Below are positions 45,155 through 54,537 of a stretch of 64,000 bases of DNA, piece after piece; position 1 is the stretch's first letter; each line of letters starts with the position of its first letter. Below the pieces are notes generated by a model. It had not been told where the DNA came from, did no database searches, and worked only from the letters and a program-made list of their open reading frames with translations. A program made the translations under genes and the position numbers. The DNA comes from an uncultured Dermabacteraceae bacterium. Its GTDB lineage: Bacteria; Actinomycetota; Actinomycetes; Actinomycetales; Dermabacteraceae. Where the stretch lies: contig CAMILZ010000001.1 of the NCBI GenBank assembly GCA_946223075.1, positions 186,001 through 250,000 on the forward strand, written 5' to 3'.

Positions 45155-45559
45155 TCAGTCGCGGCGGTAGAGGTCGTCCGAGCGACCATCGGCGCGGAAG
45201 TCCTCGCGATCGCGGTCGTCGAGAACGTGTTCCTCGCGGCGGTAGTCGCGGTCGCGATCGTCTCGGCGGTAATCGCGCTCACGCTCATCCCGGCGGTAGT
45301 CGCGGTCGCGGTCGTCTCGCGCGTCATACGAACGGTCGCTACGGCGCGAACCGTCGCGGTCGCGCTTGACGTCGATCGAGGCTTCAGTGTGCTCGTCGTC
45401 TTCGTCCTTGCGCATCTCGGAGACCTCGCTCTTGAAGATGCGCATGGACTCACCCATGTTGCGCGCGAGGCCCGGGAGCTTGTTCGCACCAAAGAGCAGC
45501 ACGATCAGGACAAGAAGAATCAGAATCGGCCAAGGGCTCCGAATGAAACCTGTACCCAT
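45155..45559 (-). CDS. tatA: twin-arginine translocase subunit TatA with Asp/Arg-rich tail
   Basis: The 134-residue protein has the TatA N-terminal helix (WPILILLVLIVLLFGANKLPGLARN) and amphipathic helix. The C-terminal 70 residues are almost only Asp, Arg, Glu and Tyr, including three exact-length 9-residue RDYRR repeats. TatA tails are variable and usually dispensable, but this one is unusually regular. The gene is upstream of tatC with the intervening stem-loop. A possible promoter (TTGACC at 45642-45637) lies in the 108-bp gap towards pafBC. Confidence 0.92.
   Translation of the reverse strand: MGTGFIRSPWPILILLVLIVLLFGANKLPGLARNMGESMRIFKSEVSEMRKDEDDEHTEASIDVKRDRDGSRRSDRSYDARDDRDRDYRRDERERDYRRDDRDRDYRREEHVLDDRDREDFRADGRSDDLYRRD
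45237..45317 (-). repeat. 27-bp tandem repeat inside tatA
   Basis: Three copies of a 27-bp unit begin at about 45237, 45264 and 45291 (shared core CGGCGGTA). They encode the 9-residue repeats RDYRRDERE, RDYRRDDRD and RDYRREEHV in the TatA tail. Copy-number change by slippage would keep the frame. Confidence 0.75.
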
Positions 45560-45667
45560 GTGTAATCACCATCCAAAGTGTGTGATGTGTGTGCCGAGGA
45601 GATCGACACGTATAAAATTTTCGCACAGACACCACCGGTCAATCCGGATCGTCTCGGCCGCTCCAGC

Positions 45668-47626
45668 CTACTCCCCTAGATACGCGACCTTGGTCTCAGC
45701 CACGCCCCTCACGGCCTCCCGGATGTGATCCGGCTCAAGAATCTCCGCTTCGCCCCCGGTTTCAAAGACCGCAGCGAGGAGAGCGTGAGGCGACGAGGGC
45801 GCGACACGGGCGATGAGACGCGAAGAATCTGGTTCGACGCGGATGTCACTCGCGTTGAACGCCTCAAGGATCCAGCGCGCGCTGGGGCCAATCGCGAGCG
45901 TGACTCTTGGCCATTTTTCAAGCGGGATGTCGAGAGGTGTCGTACGGTCGCCGACGTCGGGTGCCGCAGAGTCGGCTGGATCCCACGATTCAACGATGCG
46001 GTCAGAACGGAACTCCCTTTCGGCTTCCACGAGCGTGCAGTAGGCGCGAACGTACAGCGCTCCGTAGCGTGAGCGCACTTCGTGCGGCTCGATATCGCGT
46101 ACGCTCACGCCACGGCGGGTGGGCGGCGAGTACATGATCCGTACGGTTGTGCCGCGTGTGTGAGCGCGAAGAAGGCGATCGAGGGTCTGGTTTTCACTGG
46201 TCCGCGTTCGATCCGACGGTGCCTCGGCCAACGATGCGCCTCCGGGAAGCATCGCTGCGAGCTTGGATTTCAGCCCCTCGAGTCTTTCTTCTGAAAAGGC
46301 TGTTGCCGTTTCGGCGAGAGCCTCGAGACCCATGAGGAGTGCGCTCGTTTCACTCGCGGTGAGCTGCATGGGGCGTGCGAGAGGGGCGGCGCCGGTGACG
46401 GACACGTAGCCGTCGTCGCGTCTCACCTCGACCAGGTCGTCGTAGCCGCGCGAATAGTCTCCCGCGTTGTAGAGGACATCGAGGTCGGCATTGAGCTCGT
46501 CTTCCGTAAGCCCAAATTCTTTCGCCATCATCGCGGTTTCGACCTCGCCGTGGGCGTAGAGATAGGCAATCTCTGCGCTCAGGCGCGCGAGTTCCCCATC
46601 GCCGCCTCCCACGTCGCGTGCACGTTTTGGCTTCACTTTCTCGAACCCTCGGGCCTGCTCCCACGTGAATGCCGCCGGCCCCGAGTGAAGCGCGAGAATG
46701 CGAGCCCTCGTCAGAGCCCAGGTCGACGCGAGTGGACTCCGCCCTTCGAGCCTGACCCAAAGGGGCTCGGACCACGCCGCTTCGAGAAGACCTCGTGTTT
46801 GGTCTGCGGCAACATCTTTCACCGTCTCGGTGGCGGTCATTCCCAGGCGTGCGCGCAAGGCGAGTGCTTTGAAGGGCGCTATCCGCACGCGAACGGGAAC
46901 GCTGTCTGCCCGGTCAGATGCTCCACTTTCTGGGCCCGAGAGAAGTTCCCTGATCGGCGGGTGGTCCTCGCGCTCATGCTTTGCGGCGGGGCCTTCGAGG
47001 GGAATGGATTCGATGCGACTGACGCGAAACAGACGCGGAGCATCGCGCTCAAGGTCGAAGCCGTAGAGATACTCGCGGCCGTCAACAACGTCGAGAGCCC
47101 ACGGTTCCATGCGGCGCTTGTGCGCAACGTCGGCCGTCGAAGAACGATAGGAAAAAGACACCGACTGTCCGGCCTCGAGCGCTTCGAGCAGTGAACTCAA
47201 CGCAGGCGACCTCCCAAGTGCACCGCTCGCCAATCCTGCGGTAGGAGAGATCCCGAGCGACGCGAGCTTCGCGCGGATACGGGCGCCGAGGCTTCCCGCG
47301 GATTCGGCGCTCCACATCGCTGCTGCCGAGGCGAGCATGAGCCTCTCGGTCTCATCGAAAGAGGCGGCTATGGCCTGGCCTTCGCGCACCGAGGCTGTGT
47401 ATCGAAGAGCCGAGGGATTGACCAGGTCGGGATGCGAAGTGACGTCGATGCCAAGCCTGCTGAGTCGCGCAAGATCCCGGGCAAACTGGCGCCGAACGCT
47501 CGACGGCGACATGCTCCCATAACCCGGCACAAATTCGGTGATCTCCTCGCGCGTGAGACCTCGCGTGCTCGACGTGAGAGTCAGCGCGAGATTCAAGAGG
47601 CGCTCGACATTGTGGGTGGGTGGCAC
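45668..47626 (-). CDS. pafBC: PafBC fused WYL-domain transcription regulator
   Basis: The 652-residue protein contains two copies of the HTH-WYL-WCX unit. The first half starts NVERLLNLALTLTSSTRGLTREEI; the second HTH region starts near residue 332 (GELARLSAEIAYLYAHGEV). PafB and PafC are separate proteins in Mycobacterium and fused in several other actinobacteria. PafBC activates LexA-independent DNA-damage genes and is encoded near the Pup system. Here it lies 8 kb from pafA, with priA, fmt, rsmB and rpe in between. It is divergent from the DUF3866 gene, starts 39 bp apart. Confidence 0.9.
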   Translation of the reverse strand: MPPTHNVERLLNLALTLTSSTRGLTREEITEFVPGYGSMSPSSVRRQFARDLARLSRLGIDVTSHPDLVNPSALRYTASVREGQAIAASFDETERLMLASAAAMWSAESAGSLGARIRAKLASLGISPTAGLASGALGRSPALSSLLEALEAGQSVSFSYRSSTADVAHKRRMEPWALDVVDGREYLYGFDLERDAPRLFRVSRIESIPLEGPAAKHEREDHPPIRELLSGPESGASDRADSVPVRVRIAPFKALALRARLGMTATETVKDVAADQTRGLLEAAWSEPLWVRLEGRSPLASTWALTRARILALHSGPAAFTWEQARGFEKVKPKRARDVGGGDGELARLSAEIAYLYAHGEVETAMMAKEFGLTEDELNADLDVLYNAGDYSRGYDDLVEVRRDDGYVSVTGAAPLARPMQLTASETSALLMGLEALAETATAFSEERLEGLKSKLAAMLPGGASLAEAPSDRTRTSENQTLDRLLRAHTRGTTVRIMYSPPTRRGVSVRDIEPHEVRSRYGALYVRAYCTLVEAEREFRSDRIVESWDPADSAAPDVGDRTTPLDIPLEKWPRVTLAIGPSARWILEAFNASDIRVEPDSSRLIARVAPSSPHALLAAVFETGGEAEILEPDHIREAVRGVAETKVAYLGE

Positions 47627-47665
47627 CCTCCAAGCCTATCGCGCAGCCTCGGTAAGCTGGGGATC

Positions 47666-48772
47666 ATGATCGCGCAAGAAACGGGCACGGTGTTAGAAAA
47701 ACGTGACGCGTGGGCGGGCGTGAGTCGGGTGTGGGTCGCACTTGATTCCGACGGCAGCCGCGTGAGCGCCCTTGCCTATCTCGACATCGTTGGAGCACCC
47801 GAGCCGGGCGACCGCCTCGTGCTTAATACGAACGCTCTTAGGAAGAATCTCGGCACTGGCGGGGACGCCTTCATCGTGGCGAACCTCGATGCCTCGGGAA
47901 GCGCCAGCCTGACCGAGGGCCACATGATGAAGGCTCGCTACACCCCGCAGCAAATGATGGTCGATGCACTCGACGATCCGGCATCGAACGCGCACGAGGC
48001 CATTGATGCCCTCGACGATCTCGACGGTATGAGCGTGGTCGTCGCCGGTTTACACTCAGCCGTCGGACCCATTGCCGCGGGTTTTCGCGCCCACTCCCCC
48101 AAAGCCCAACTCGTGTATATCCACACGGACTGGGCCGCGCTCCCCGTTGCGTATTCGCGCGCCAACGCTCGCCTACGCGAAGAAGGAGTCATCGCCGCGA
48201 CGATTAGTGCGGGGCAGTCCTTCGGCGGAGACGCCGAAGCCGTGTCGGTTCCCTCGGCGCTTGCCGCCGCGCGCGCCCACTACGAGGCCGATGCCGTGAT
48301 TATTGCGCAAGGCCCCGGCAATCTCGGCACGGGCACGCGCTGGGGATTCGGGTCGATCGCGGTCACCGATGCGCTCCACGCCGCCTCCGCCATGGGAGCA
48401 CGCACGATTCTCGCGCCGCGCGTCTCGCAAGCCGATCCTCGCGAGCGCCACGTGGGCCTCTCCCACCATTCGCGGATCGTACTCGAGCGCATGCTGCTCA
48501 CGAGCGTCGAAGTACCGCGCGTTTCGGCGTCGCAGCGCCTGGACATCGACGAAAACATTGCCTGTTCGTACGGGAGCATTAACGAGGTACGTCGTGCCCG
48601 GAACCTCGACCCCCACCGGGTTCTGGACACCTCGAGCGATGACCTCGATCAGGCCATTCGCGACCTTCCCATCCGCGTGTCCACCATGGGGCGCGGGCTC
48701 GACGAGGACCGCGCGAGCTTCCTCTACAGCGCCCTCGCGGGCAGGCTCGCCGCCGAGGACGCTATGCAGTGA
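47666..48772 (+). CDS. DUF3866-family protein
   Basis: The 368-residue protein matches DUF3866, an actinobacterial family of unknown function; the N-terminus MIAQETGTVLEKRDAWAGV, the middle DLDGMSVVVAGLHSAVGPIAAG and the VIIAQGPGNLGTGTRWGF segment are well conserved. No signal peptide or membrane helix is visible. The ATG at 47666 is chosen from the divergent pafBC start and the family beginning; a longer open frame to 47432 runs inside pafBC. It overlaps the convergent PH-domain gene by 11 nt. Confidence 0.85.
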   Translation: MIAQETGTVLEKRDAWAGVSRVWVALDSDGSRVSALAYLDIVGAPEPGDRLVLNTNALRKNLGTGGDAFIVANLDASGSASLTEGHMMKARYTPQQMMVDALDDPASNAHEAIDALDDLDGMSVVVAGLHSAVGPIAAGFRAHSPKAQLVYIHTDWAALPVAYSRANARLREEGVIAATISAGQSFGGDAEAVSVPSALAAARAHYEADAVIIAQGPGNLGTGTRWGFGSIAVTDALHAASAMGARTILAPRVSQADPRERHVGLSHHSRIVLERMLLTSVEVPRVSASQRLDIDENIACSYGSINEVRRARNLDPHRVLDTSSDDLDQAIRDLPIRVSTMGRGLDEDRASFLYSALAGRLAAEDAMQ

Positions 48773-49226
48773 GGGAATGCGTGTCGATGAGCGCGTTGAA
48801 GTCGCGCGCCATCTCGACGCCGCGGGCACCATCCGCCCGCTGAAAAGCCATAACCGCGTAAGTGTCGCCGTCTGCCAAGTCCACGTGCGCCCACGGATCC
48901 CCCTCGGGAAAACTCACTCCGATGAGTTCGGGCCAAGCGAAGCGCCTGGAGGAAAAAGCGTTACGGATGAGCACATGGCTGGATTCGGCGCGTACCTCGA
49001 CGCTTGCATGACGGTGGCAAAACCACCCCACGAGCAGCGCGAGCGCGACGAAACCGAGCGAATCCAGCACCCGGTGGATGACGAGCGGAAGCGTGAGCGC
49101 CATGACGAGGCACGCGAGGGCAAACACGCCTGCAACGACGTAACCCCACGTGCGCACCGCCCTCGGTCGAAACGTCACCGGGAGAGATGCGGAAGCGGGA
49201 CTCTCCTGAGGCAGTTTTCCTGACAC
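48762..49226 (-). CDS. PH-domain membrane protein
   Basis: The 154-residue protein has two membrane helices (TWGYVVAGVFALACLVMAL; VIHRVLDSLGFVALALLVGWF) followed by a bacterial PH-like domain (VEVRAESSHVLIRNAFSSRRFAWPELIGVSFPEGDPWAHVDL). This small form is common and uncharacterised in actinobacteria. The GTG at 49226 is chosen because it is 7 nt after the rpe stop and starts just before the first helix. It is the last gene of the long minus-strand run. Confidence 0.78.
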   Translation of the reverse strand: MSGKLPQESPASASLPVTFRPRAVRTWGYVVAGVFALACLVMALTLPLVIHRVLDSLGFVALALLVGWFCHRHASVEVRAESSHVLIRNAFSSRRFAWPELIGVSFPEGDPWAHVDLADGDTYAVMAFQRADGARGVEMARDFNALIDTHSLTA

Positions 49227-49233
49227 GGATCGA

Positions 49234-49911
49234 TTAGGCGTGGCGATGGGCGTTGGCGAGCTCGCGCAGAGCATCGATCTCGGTCGCGGCGTCAGGGGCC
49301 TTGTACACGGCGCTTCCCGCCACGAAAACGTTGGCACCGGCCTCGGCGGCGCCCTCGATCGTCGTGCGTGAGATGCCGCCGTCGACTTGGATCGAGACTT
49401 CGAGATTCTGCTCGCTGATGGCCTTCCTCGCGCGGCGGACCTTGGGAAGCATCGAGTCAATGAACGACTGGCCACCAAAGCCCGGCTCGACAGTCATGAC
49501 GAGAAGCATGTCGAACTCGCCGAGGATGTCCATGAGCGGCTCGACGGGGGTTGCGGGGCGCAGCGCCACGCCTACTTTGACGCCCTTGGCGCGAAGCTCC
49601 CGCGCGAGGCGCACAGGGGCGCTCGATGCCTCAAGATGAAAGGTCACCGACTGGGCACCCGCTTCAGCGTAGGCAACGGCGTCACGGTCGGGAGAATCGA
49701 TCATGAGGTGGGCATCGAGCGGAATTGGCGAACGCTTCGCGATCTGCTCGACCATGCTCACGCCGAAGGTCATGTTCGGCACGAAATGGTTGTCCATGAT
49801 GTCGATGTGGGCGGCCTCGGCGTTCGCGATCTTGTCCAGCTCGGAACCAATCTGCATGAAGTCGCTATTGAGAATCGACGGGTGGATGGTGGTCGTAGAC
49901 GTCGAGTACAC
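49234..49911 (-). CDS. rpe: ribulose-phosphate 3-epimerase
   Basis: The 225-residue TIM-barrel protein has PSILNSDF at its start, the metal-binding HIDIMDNHFVPNMTFG, and MTVEPGFGGQSF and VDGGIS near the C-terminus, all hallmark Rpe motifs. It interconverts ribulose 5-phosphate and xylulose 5-phosphate. The GTG at 49911 follows TAGGAG with 7-nt spacing and gives the normal length; a longer frame runs into rsmB. The rsmB-rpe adjacency is a common actinobacterial arrangement. Confidence 0.95.
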   Translation of the reverse strand: MYSTSTTTIHPSILNSDFMQIGSELDKIANAEAAHIDIMDNHFVPNMTFGVSMVEQIAKRSPIPLDAHLMIDSPDRDAVAYAEAGAQSVTFHLEASSAPVRLARELRAKGVKVGVALRPATPVEPLMDILGEFDMLLVMTVEPGFGGQSFIDSMLPKVRRARKAISEQNLEVSIQVDGGISRTTIEGAAEAGANVFVAGSAVYKAPDAATEIDALRELANAHRHA

Positions 49912-49921
49912 GAGGGCTCTC

Positions 49922-51484
49922 CTATCGAGCATTCGGGGTGGTTTCGGGATCAATTTTTCTAAAAAGCGCGAGAAACATCGCGTCGGTGCCGTGAACGTGC
50001 GGCCACAGCTGCACGAAGGGGCCGTCCCCGAGGTCGATGTCGCCGGCATCGCTGCGAAGACCGGCGCGAAGGGCCTCGCGTGCGTCGAGAACCTCAAGGT
50101 CCTTGTGGCGGCGCTGAGCTTCCTTCGCCACGAGGAGAGTCTCGTTCGTGTGGGGCGAGCACGTCACATACGCGATCACGCCACCGATCTGAGTGGCACG
50201 TACGGCACTGTCGAAAAGTTCGCGCTGCAAGCGTGCGAGACCGCCGAGATCTCCCGGTTTCTTCCTCCAGCGGGACTCGGGGCGCCGGCGCAGCGCGCCG
50301 AGGCCCGAGCACGGAACATCGGCGAGCACGCGCGAGAACTGTTCGGGGAACCGTTCTCCAATGACGCGCCCGTCGGCCGTGAGCGTCTCAACCTCGGCCC
50401 CGGCTTCGACAAGGGTCGCAACGGAACGTTCGACGAGGTGCGTGCGGTGCTCCTGGAATTCAACTGCCATCACCTCGGCATCGTGGGTGATGCTCGTGCC
50501 CGCGAGGAGTGCTGTCTTCCCGCCGGGGCCCGAGCATAGGTCAAGCCAGTGATGGTCGGGTTCGGAAACGAGAGCGTCAGCGCCGAGCGCAAGAGCGAGG
50601 GCCACGAGCTGCGATCCCTCGTCCTGAACCGCGGCGCGGCCATCCTCAACAGCGGGGATTTGGCCTGGGTCTCCCCCCGGCCACGCCATGGAGAACATTG
50701 ACCACGTTCCGGGCGTCGCTCCAGACTCGGCAAGTTCGGCCTCATCCGTGAGTCCCGGGCGCATCACGAGACTCACGGCAGGCGCCTCGTTCTGCGCGGC
50801 GAGCAGTGCGTCGATCTCGCGTGGATCGCGCCCGTGAGCTTTGAGCGCTTCGCGAAGTGCCCTCACGATCCATTCGGGGTGCGAATGTGTGATGGCGAGG
50901 AAGCGATCCTCGTTGTCTTCGCGCGGGGGCACGACGGCCTCGAGCCATTCTTCGCGACTGCGCTCGCCTACACGACGAAGAACCGCGTTGACGAGACCTG
51001 CCGAACCCGCACCCGTGACTTCGCGAGCAAGCCCAACGGTTTCGGAGGCGGCGGCGTGCGGGGCGACGCCCATATCGAGCATTTGGTACGCGCCTAGTCG
51101 CAGCACGTCGAGCACGGAAGGTTCAATTTTCGTGAGAGGCCGATCGACGCACTCGGCGAGTACAGCATCGAGGCGCCCTTGGGCGCGCAGAGAACCGTAG
51201 AAGAGCTCGGTCGCAAAAGCCGCGTCTCGGCTCTCGAGTCGATGCCGGCGAAGAACGGCGGGAAAGACGATGTTAGCGTAGGCATCCTCGCTGCTCACGC
51301 GCCTCATCGCCTCGTAGGCCGCAAGGCGCGAGGGCGTGGTGTGGCGCCGTCGCTCGCTCGGGCGGTGACGGGAGTACCCCTTGCGGGGGCCTCCCCTCCC
51401 GCGTGAGCCGCTGCGCTCGTGGCCCGCGTCGTTCCTGTGGCGCTGGGTGTGTCCCCCTCGGGTGTTCTTCGGCCTTTCGCTCAT
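49922..51484 (-). CDS. rsmB: 16S rRNA m5C967 methyltransferase
   Basis: The 520-residue protein has a basic low-complexity N-terminus (about 1-50), an NusB-like RNA-binding domain (about 52-185) and a class-I methyltransferase domain with LDLCSGPGGKTALLAG. The catalytic cysteines are in VPCSGLGALRRRPE and YVTCSPHTNET. The order fmt-rsmB-rpe is standard. The start overlaps the fmt stop by 4 nt. Confidence 0.92.
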   Translation of the reverse strand: MSERPKNTRGGHTQRHRNDAGHERSGSRGRGGPRKGYSRHRPSERRRHTTPSRLAAYEAMRRVSSEDAYANIVFPAVLRRHRLESRDAAFATELFYGSLRAQGRLDAVLAECVDRPLTKIEPSVLDVLRLGAYQMLDMGVAPHAAASETVGLAREVTGAGSAGLVNAVLRRVGERSREEWLEAVVPPREDNEDRFLAITHSHPEWIVRALREALKAHGRDPREIDALLAAQNEAPAVSLVMRPGLTDEAELAESGATPGTWSMFSMAWPGGDPGQIPAVEDGRAAVQDEGSQLVALALALGADALVSEPDHHWLDLCSGPGGKTALLAGTSITHDAEVMAVEFQEHRTHLVERSVATLVEAGAEVETLTADGRVIGERFPEQFSRVLADVPCSGLGALRRRPESRWRKKPGDLGGLARLQRELFDSAVRATQIGGVIAYVTCSPHTNETLLVAKEAQRRHKDLEVLDAREALRAGLRSDAGDIDLGDGPFVQLWPHVHGTDAMFLALFRKIDPETTPNAR

Positions 51485-52428
51485 GCCGCACTCTCCTCGT
51501 CCATACGCTCGCCCGTTTCAAGTCGGGTACCGCGCGCCCAGTCAGCCGCCCTCATGTGTTTCTTGCCCGCGGGCCCCACGAGCGTGAGTTCGATGGGGTG
51601 CGTAGCCGTGCCGAGGAAGACATGTTTTTTCGTGACTCCAAACTGTCCGGGTGTGAGAGCCATGCCTTCGGGCGCCTCGGCCTCTCCAACGCCGAGAACT
51701 TTGAGGCGCGCACCGCGCACACTCGTGTACGCTCCGGGGTTCGGGGCGTAAGCTCTGATGTGAGCGGCAACGTCACCCGCCGGCCGCGCGGGATTTATGG
51801 CGGCTTCGTCGGGCCGCAGCTTGCGGGCGTAACTCGCGCCCTCAGACGGCTGGGGTGTGAGTGCAAGGGACTCGTTCTCGATCGCGTTCATGACGTCGAC
51901 GAGTACCCGGGCACCGTGAACCCCCATGTTTTCGAGGACCTCCCCCGCCGTCGCGAGAGGCGGGATCGTGTGCGTTTCCTGACGGCCGAGCGGCCCCGTG
52001 TCGAGCCCCTCATCGAGTTTGAACACGCTCACACCCGTCTCGCTCAGGCCCTGTTCAATCGCGCGCTGCACGGGAGCGGCACCGCGGAAGGCGGGCAGAA
52101 GGGAAAAGTGAAGGTTGTAGAAACCGTGCGTGAGCGAGGAAAGAAGGCGCGCATCGAGAATCTGGCCATAGGCGACAACCGCTGCGGCCTCGGCGCCGGT
52201 CTCTCGAATCCACGCGAGCGTGTCATCGCTTCGCGCATCCGCGGGCTTGAGCGTGGGAATGCCCCGCTCCTGGGCGAGCAACGCCACTGGCGAGGGGACG
52301 AGCTTCTTCCCGCGCTTGCCGCGCGCATCGGGCTGAGTGAGCACACCAACGACCTCGTGGGAGGAATCGGCGAGGGCAGCGAGACACGTGGCGGCAACGT
52401 CGGGCGTTCCGGCAAAAAGAATTCGCAT
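51481..52428 (-). CDS. fmt: methionyl-tRNA formyltransferase
   Basis: The 315-residue protein has the formyltransferase core: MRILFAGTPDVAATCL, the catalytic region AYGQILDARLLS, and NLHFSLLPAFRGAAPVQRAI (the SLLPxxRGxxPxxxAI motif), plus a C-terminal OB-like domain. It formylates initiator Met-tRNA. Length is typical. The ATG is 25 nt downstream of the priA stop, in the usual priA-fmt-rsmB order. Confidence 0.95.
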   Translation of the reverse strand: MRILFAGTPDVAATCLAALADSSHEVVGVLTQPDARGKRGKKLVPSPVALLAQERGIPTLKPADARSDDTLAWIRETGAEAAAVVAYGQILDARLLSSLTHGFYNLHFSLLPAFRGAAPVQRAIEQGLSETGVSVFKLDEGLDTGPLGRQETHTIPPLATAGEVLENMGVHGARVLVDVMNAIENESLALTPQPSEGASYARKLRPDEAAINPARPAGDVAAHIRAYAPNPGAYTSVRGARLKVLGVGEAEAPEGMALTPGQFGVTKKHVFLGTATHPIELTLVGPAGKKHMRAADWARGTRLETGERMDEESAA

Positions 52429-52453
52429 GATGCTTTGAGTCTACCGGCCCGAG

Positions 52454-54421
52454 CTAGAACACGTGTGGGGGATCAACCTGAAGACGTAGCGTGCCGGGAA
52501 GCTTTTTCGCGCTTCGCACGAGCATGGCGGCACGCGCGGCTTCAACGAGCTCGGGCGCGCGGTGTACGGGGCATCGAAGCACAATGCGGGATTCGGCATC
52601 GACGCCGGCTGCGTGAACGTCCGTGGGCCCGAACAGCTCTACGCTCTTCGGAGCATCGAATCGTGCAAGAAAGTCGGTGCAGGCTGCGCGTTCGCCACGA
52701 ACCTCGATGACTTTGGAGGCGGGCGGCAGGCCCAGTTCGGCGCGTTCTTCAAGCACGCGGTCGATAAACGCGTGGGAGCGAACGAGCACGAGGGAGCGCA
52801 GCGCGGGATGTTGATCCGGCCCCACGACGAGGACCTGGCCGCCGCTCTCGAACGTGCGCGTCGCCCCAATGACGTGTGAGTAGCGGCGAACGGTTTCTGT
52901 ATCGGCGTTGTAGTCGGCCCTGCCGAGCGAAGCGGTCGCGTCGACGATGACCGCTGCGGCATATTTGTTCGCTGCTTGCGGTTCGGCGCCCGGAGTCGCG
53001 ATGACGAGGTCACCGTCGCACACGTCGGCATCGTCGACGATCCCTGCAGCCCCGCCCGAGACATGCAGTTTCGCCTGCGGGAATGAGCGTTGGAGATCAG
53101 CCGCGGTGCGTTCCTGGCCGAGCACGATGGGGCGCAGGTCCGCTCCCCCGCACTCCGCGCAACGGTAGTGCCCGTATCGACGAGCACACACGCTGCAGCT
53201 AAGTTCACCTCGACCAGGAGCTGCGAGTGTCGCGTGACACTCCACGCACGTGGCCTTCGTCCCGCAGAATCGGCAGGCAAGAGCAGGGGCGTAACCCGTC
53301 CGAGGAACGTGGACGAGCACGGGGCCGTTGGCAAGGCCTCGGCGAATGACCGCGTAGGCGTGCGAAGGCAGGCGCGAAAATCCGCTCGCACCTTCGCGTT
53401 CGCGCAAGTACGCATCCATCAGCTCGATGCGTGGGTGGGTGCTCGCGTGCGGTGCAGGAACGGGCTCGAGGCTCGCGAGCGTCCCCGCGAGGGTCAGGTA
53501 GCGAGCGAAGTCCGACGGTGCCCTCGAAACGTAGAGGAGGGAGCACTTTTCGTGGAAGCTACGCGTGAGCGCCACGGTGCGCGCGTGGGGATAGGGCGCG
53601 CGCGGTTCTTCGTAGAGGTCATCGTCAGGGTCCCACACGAGGATCATGCGGAGGTTCTTGACGGGGGCGAAGACGGCGCTGCGCGTTCCGATGACGACGC
53701 GTGCGCGTCCATCGAGAGCCGCAAGGAACGCCGTGTATCGGGCATGCGGGCCCTGGGCGCTGCCGAACTGCACGTGGTGAATGTCGTTCTCGGCGAGGGC
53801 GCGCGCGAGACGATTGACGTCGCGCTGGTCGCTCGCAAGGAGGATCGCGCCGGCATCCTCGTCGAGATTTTCGAGTGCCTCGATCGCGAGTGCGATCCAA
53901 GAATCCACGGGATCGAGAACGATCGCGGCACGCGGGGTTGCGTCACCCCCGCGAGAATGGTCGAGGAAAGCCCCAAGACCCGCAAACTTCGCGCGATAGG
54001 CACCGCTGCTCTGGGCGCCTTCGGGCTCGCGCGTGGTGGTGTTGTCGTCAGTCTGCGATTCGGCGTGCTGTTCGCGCTCAAGCCGGGCGCGATGCGCTTT
54101 CTCGGCGGCGGCGTTTCGCCCAGGTACGGCGAGGCGCAACACGTCGCTCAGCGATCCGGCATAGCGCTTCGCGACGTCTTCGCACACGCGAAACATCCCC
54201 TCGGAGATGAGGCAATCCTCGCTCACCACTTTGATAAGCGGCGCGAGCGGCCGAGAGGTATGCGGTTTCTCGTAACGGTCGCGCACGAGAGCTTCGTGCT
54301 CGCGGCCCGAAAAACGCACTCGCACGCGCATGCCGGGAGCAACATCGTTCAGCGCGTCGGGGACGGCGTACTCAAAAGCACGATCAAGGTGCGGAAGAAT
54401 CCCCAGCACGTGCACGGACAC
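52454..54421 (-). CDS. priA: primosomal protein N' (PriA), ATPase-deficient actinobacterial type
   Basis: The protein has the PriA layout: N-terminal DNA-binding domain (PHLDRAFEYAVPDAL), helicase-like lobes and zinc-binding cysteines (CRFCGTKATCVECHATL; CSVCARRYGHYRCAECGG). The Walker A site is gone (VLDPVDSWIALAIEAL instead of GxGKT), and motif II reads WDPDDD instead of DEEH, as in many actinobacterial PriA homologues, so helicase activity is unlikely. The GTG at 54421 gives 655 residues, but the frame stays open upstream to 54562. A CTG at 54541 would overlap the FKBP stop and add 40 family-like residues; it may be the true start. Confidence 0.87.
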   Translation of the reverse strand: MSVHVLGILPHLDRAFEYAVPDALNDVAPGMRVRVRFSGREHEALVRDRYEKPHTSRPLAPLIKVVSEDCLISEGMFRVCEDVAKRYAGSLSDVLRLAVPGRNAAAEKAHRARLEREQHAESQTDDNTTTREPEGAQSSGAYRAKFAGLGAFLDHSRGGDATPRAAIVLDPVDSWIALAIEALENLDEDAGAILLASDQRDVNRLARALAENDIHHVQFGSAQGPHARYTAFLAALDGRARVVIGTRSAVFAPVKNLRMILVWDPDDDLYEEPRAPYPHARTVALTRSFHEKCSLLYVSRAPSDFARYLTLAGTLASLEPVPAPHASTHPRIELMDAYLREREGASGFSRLPSHAYAVIRRGLANGPVLVHVPRTGYAPALACRFCGTKATCVECHATLAAPGRGELSCSVCARRYGHYRCAECGGADLRPIVLGQERTAADLQRSFPQAKLHVSGGAAGIVDDADVCDGDLVIATPGAEPQAANKYAAAVIVDATASLGRADYNADTETVRRYSHVIGATRTFESGGQVLVVGPDQHPALRSLVLVRSHAFIDRVLEERAELGLPPASKVIEVRGERAACTDFLARFDAPKSVELFGPTDVHAAGVDAESRIVLRCPVHRAPELVEAARAAMLVRSAKKLPGTLRLQVDPPHVF

Positions 54422-54537
54422 GACGGGTCGCTCAGAGGCAAGAGCGAATCCCGATGTGGTCTCAAAGGGTCTGTCGTCGTCGCGCCGTGGGCTGTTCTGG
54501 CCCGGTACGGGCGCGAAGAGCGCAGCCGGCTCCGACG

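Noticed and set aside
45237..45317. CRISPR-like short regular repeat
   Set aside because: Repeats are directly adjacent 27-mers in frame within tatA, with no spacers and no cas genes.
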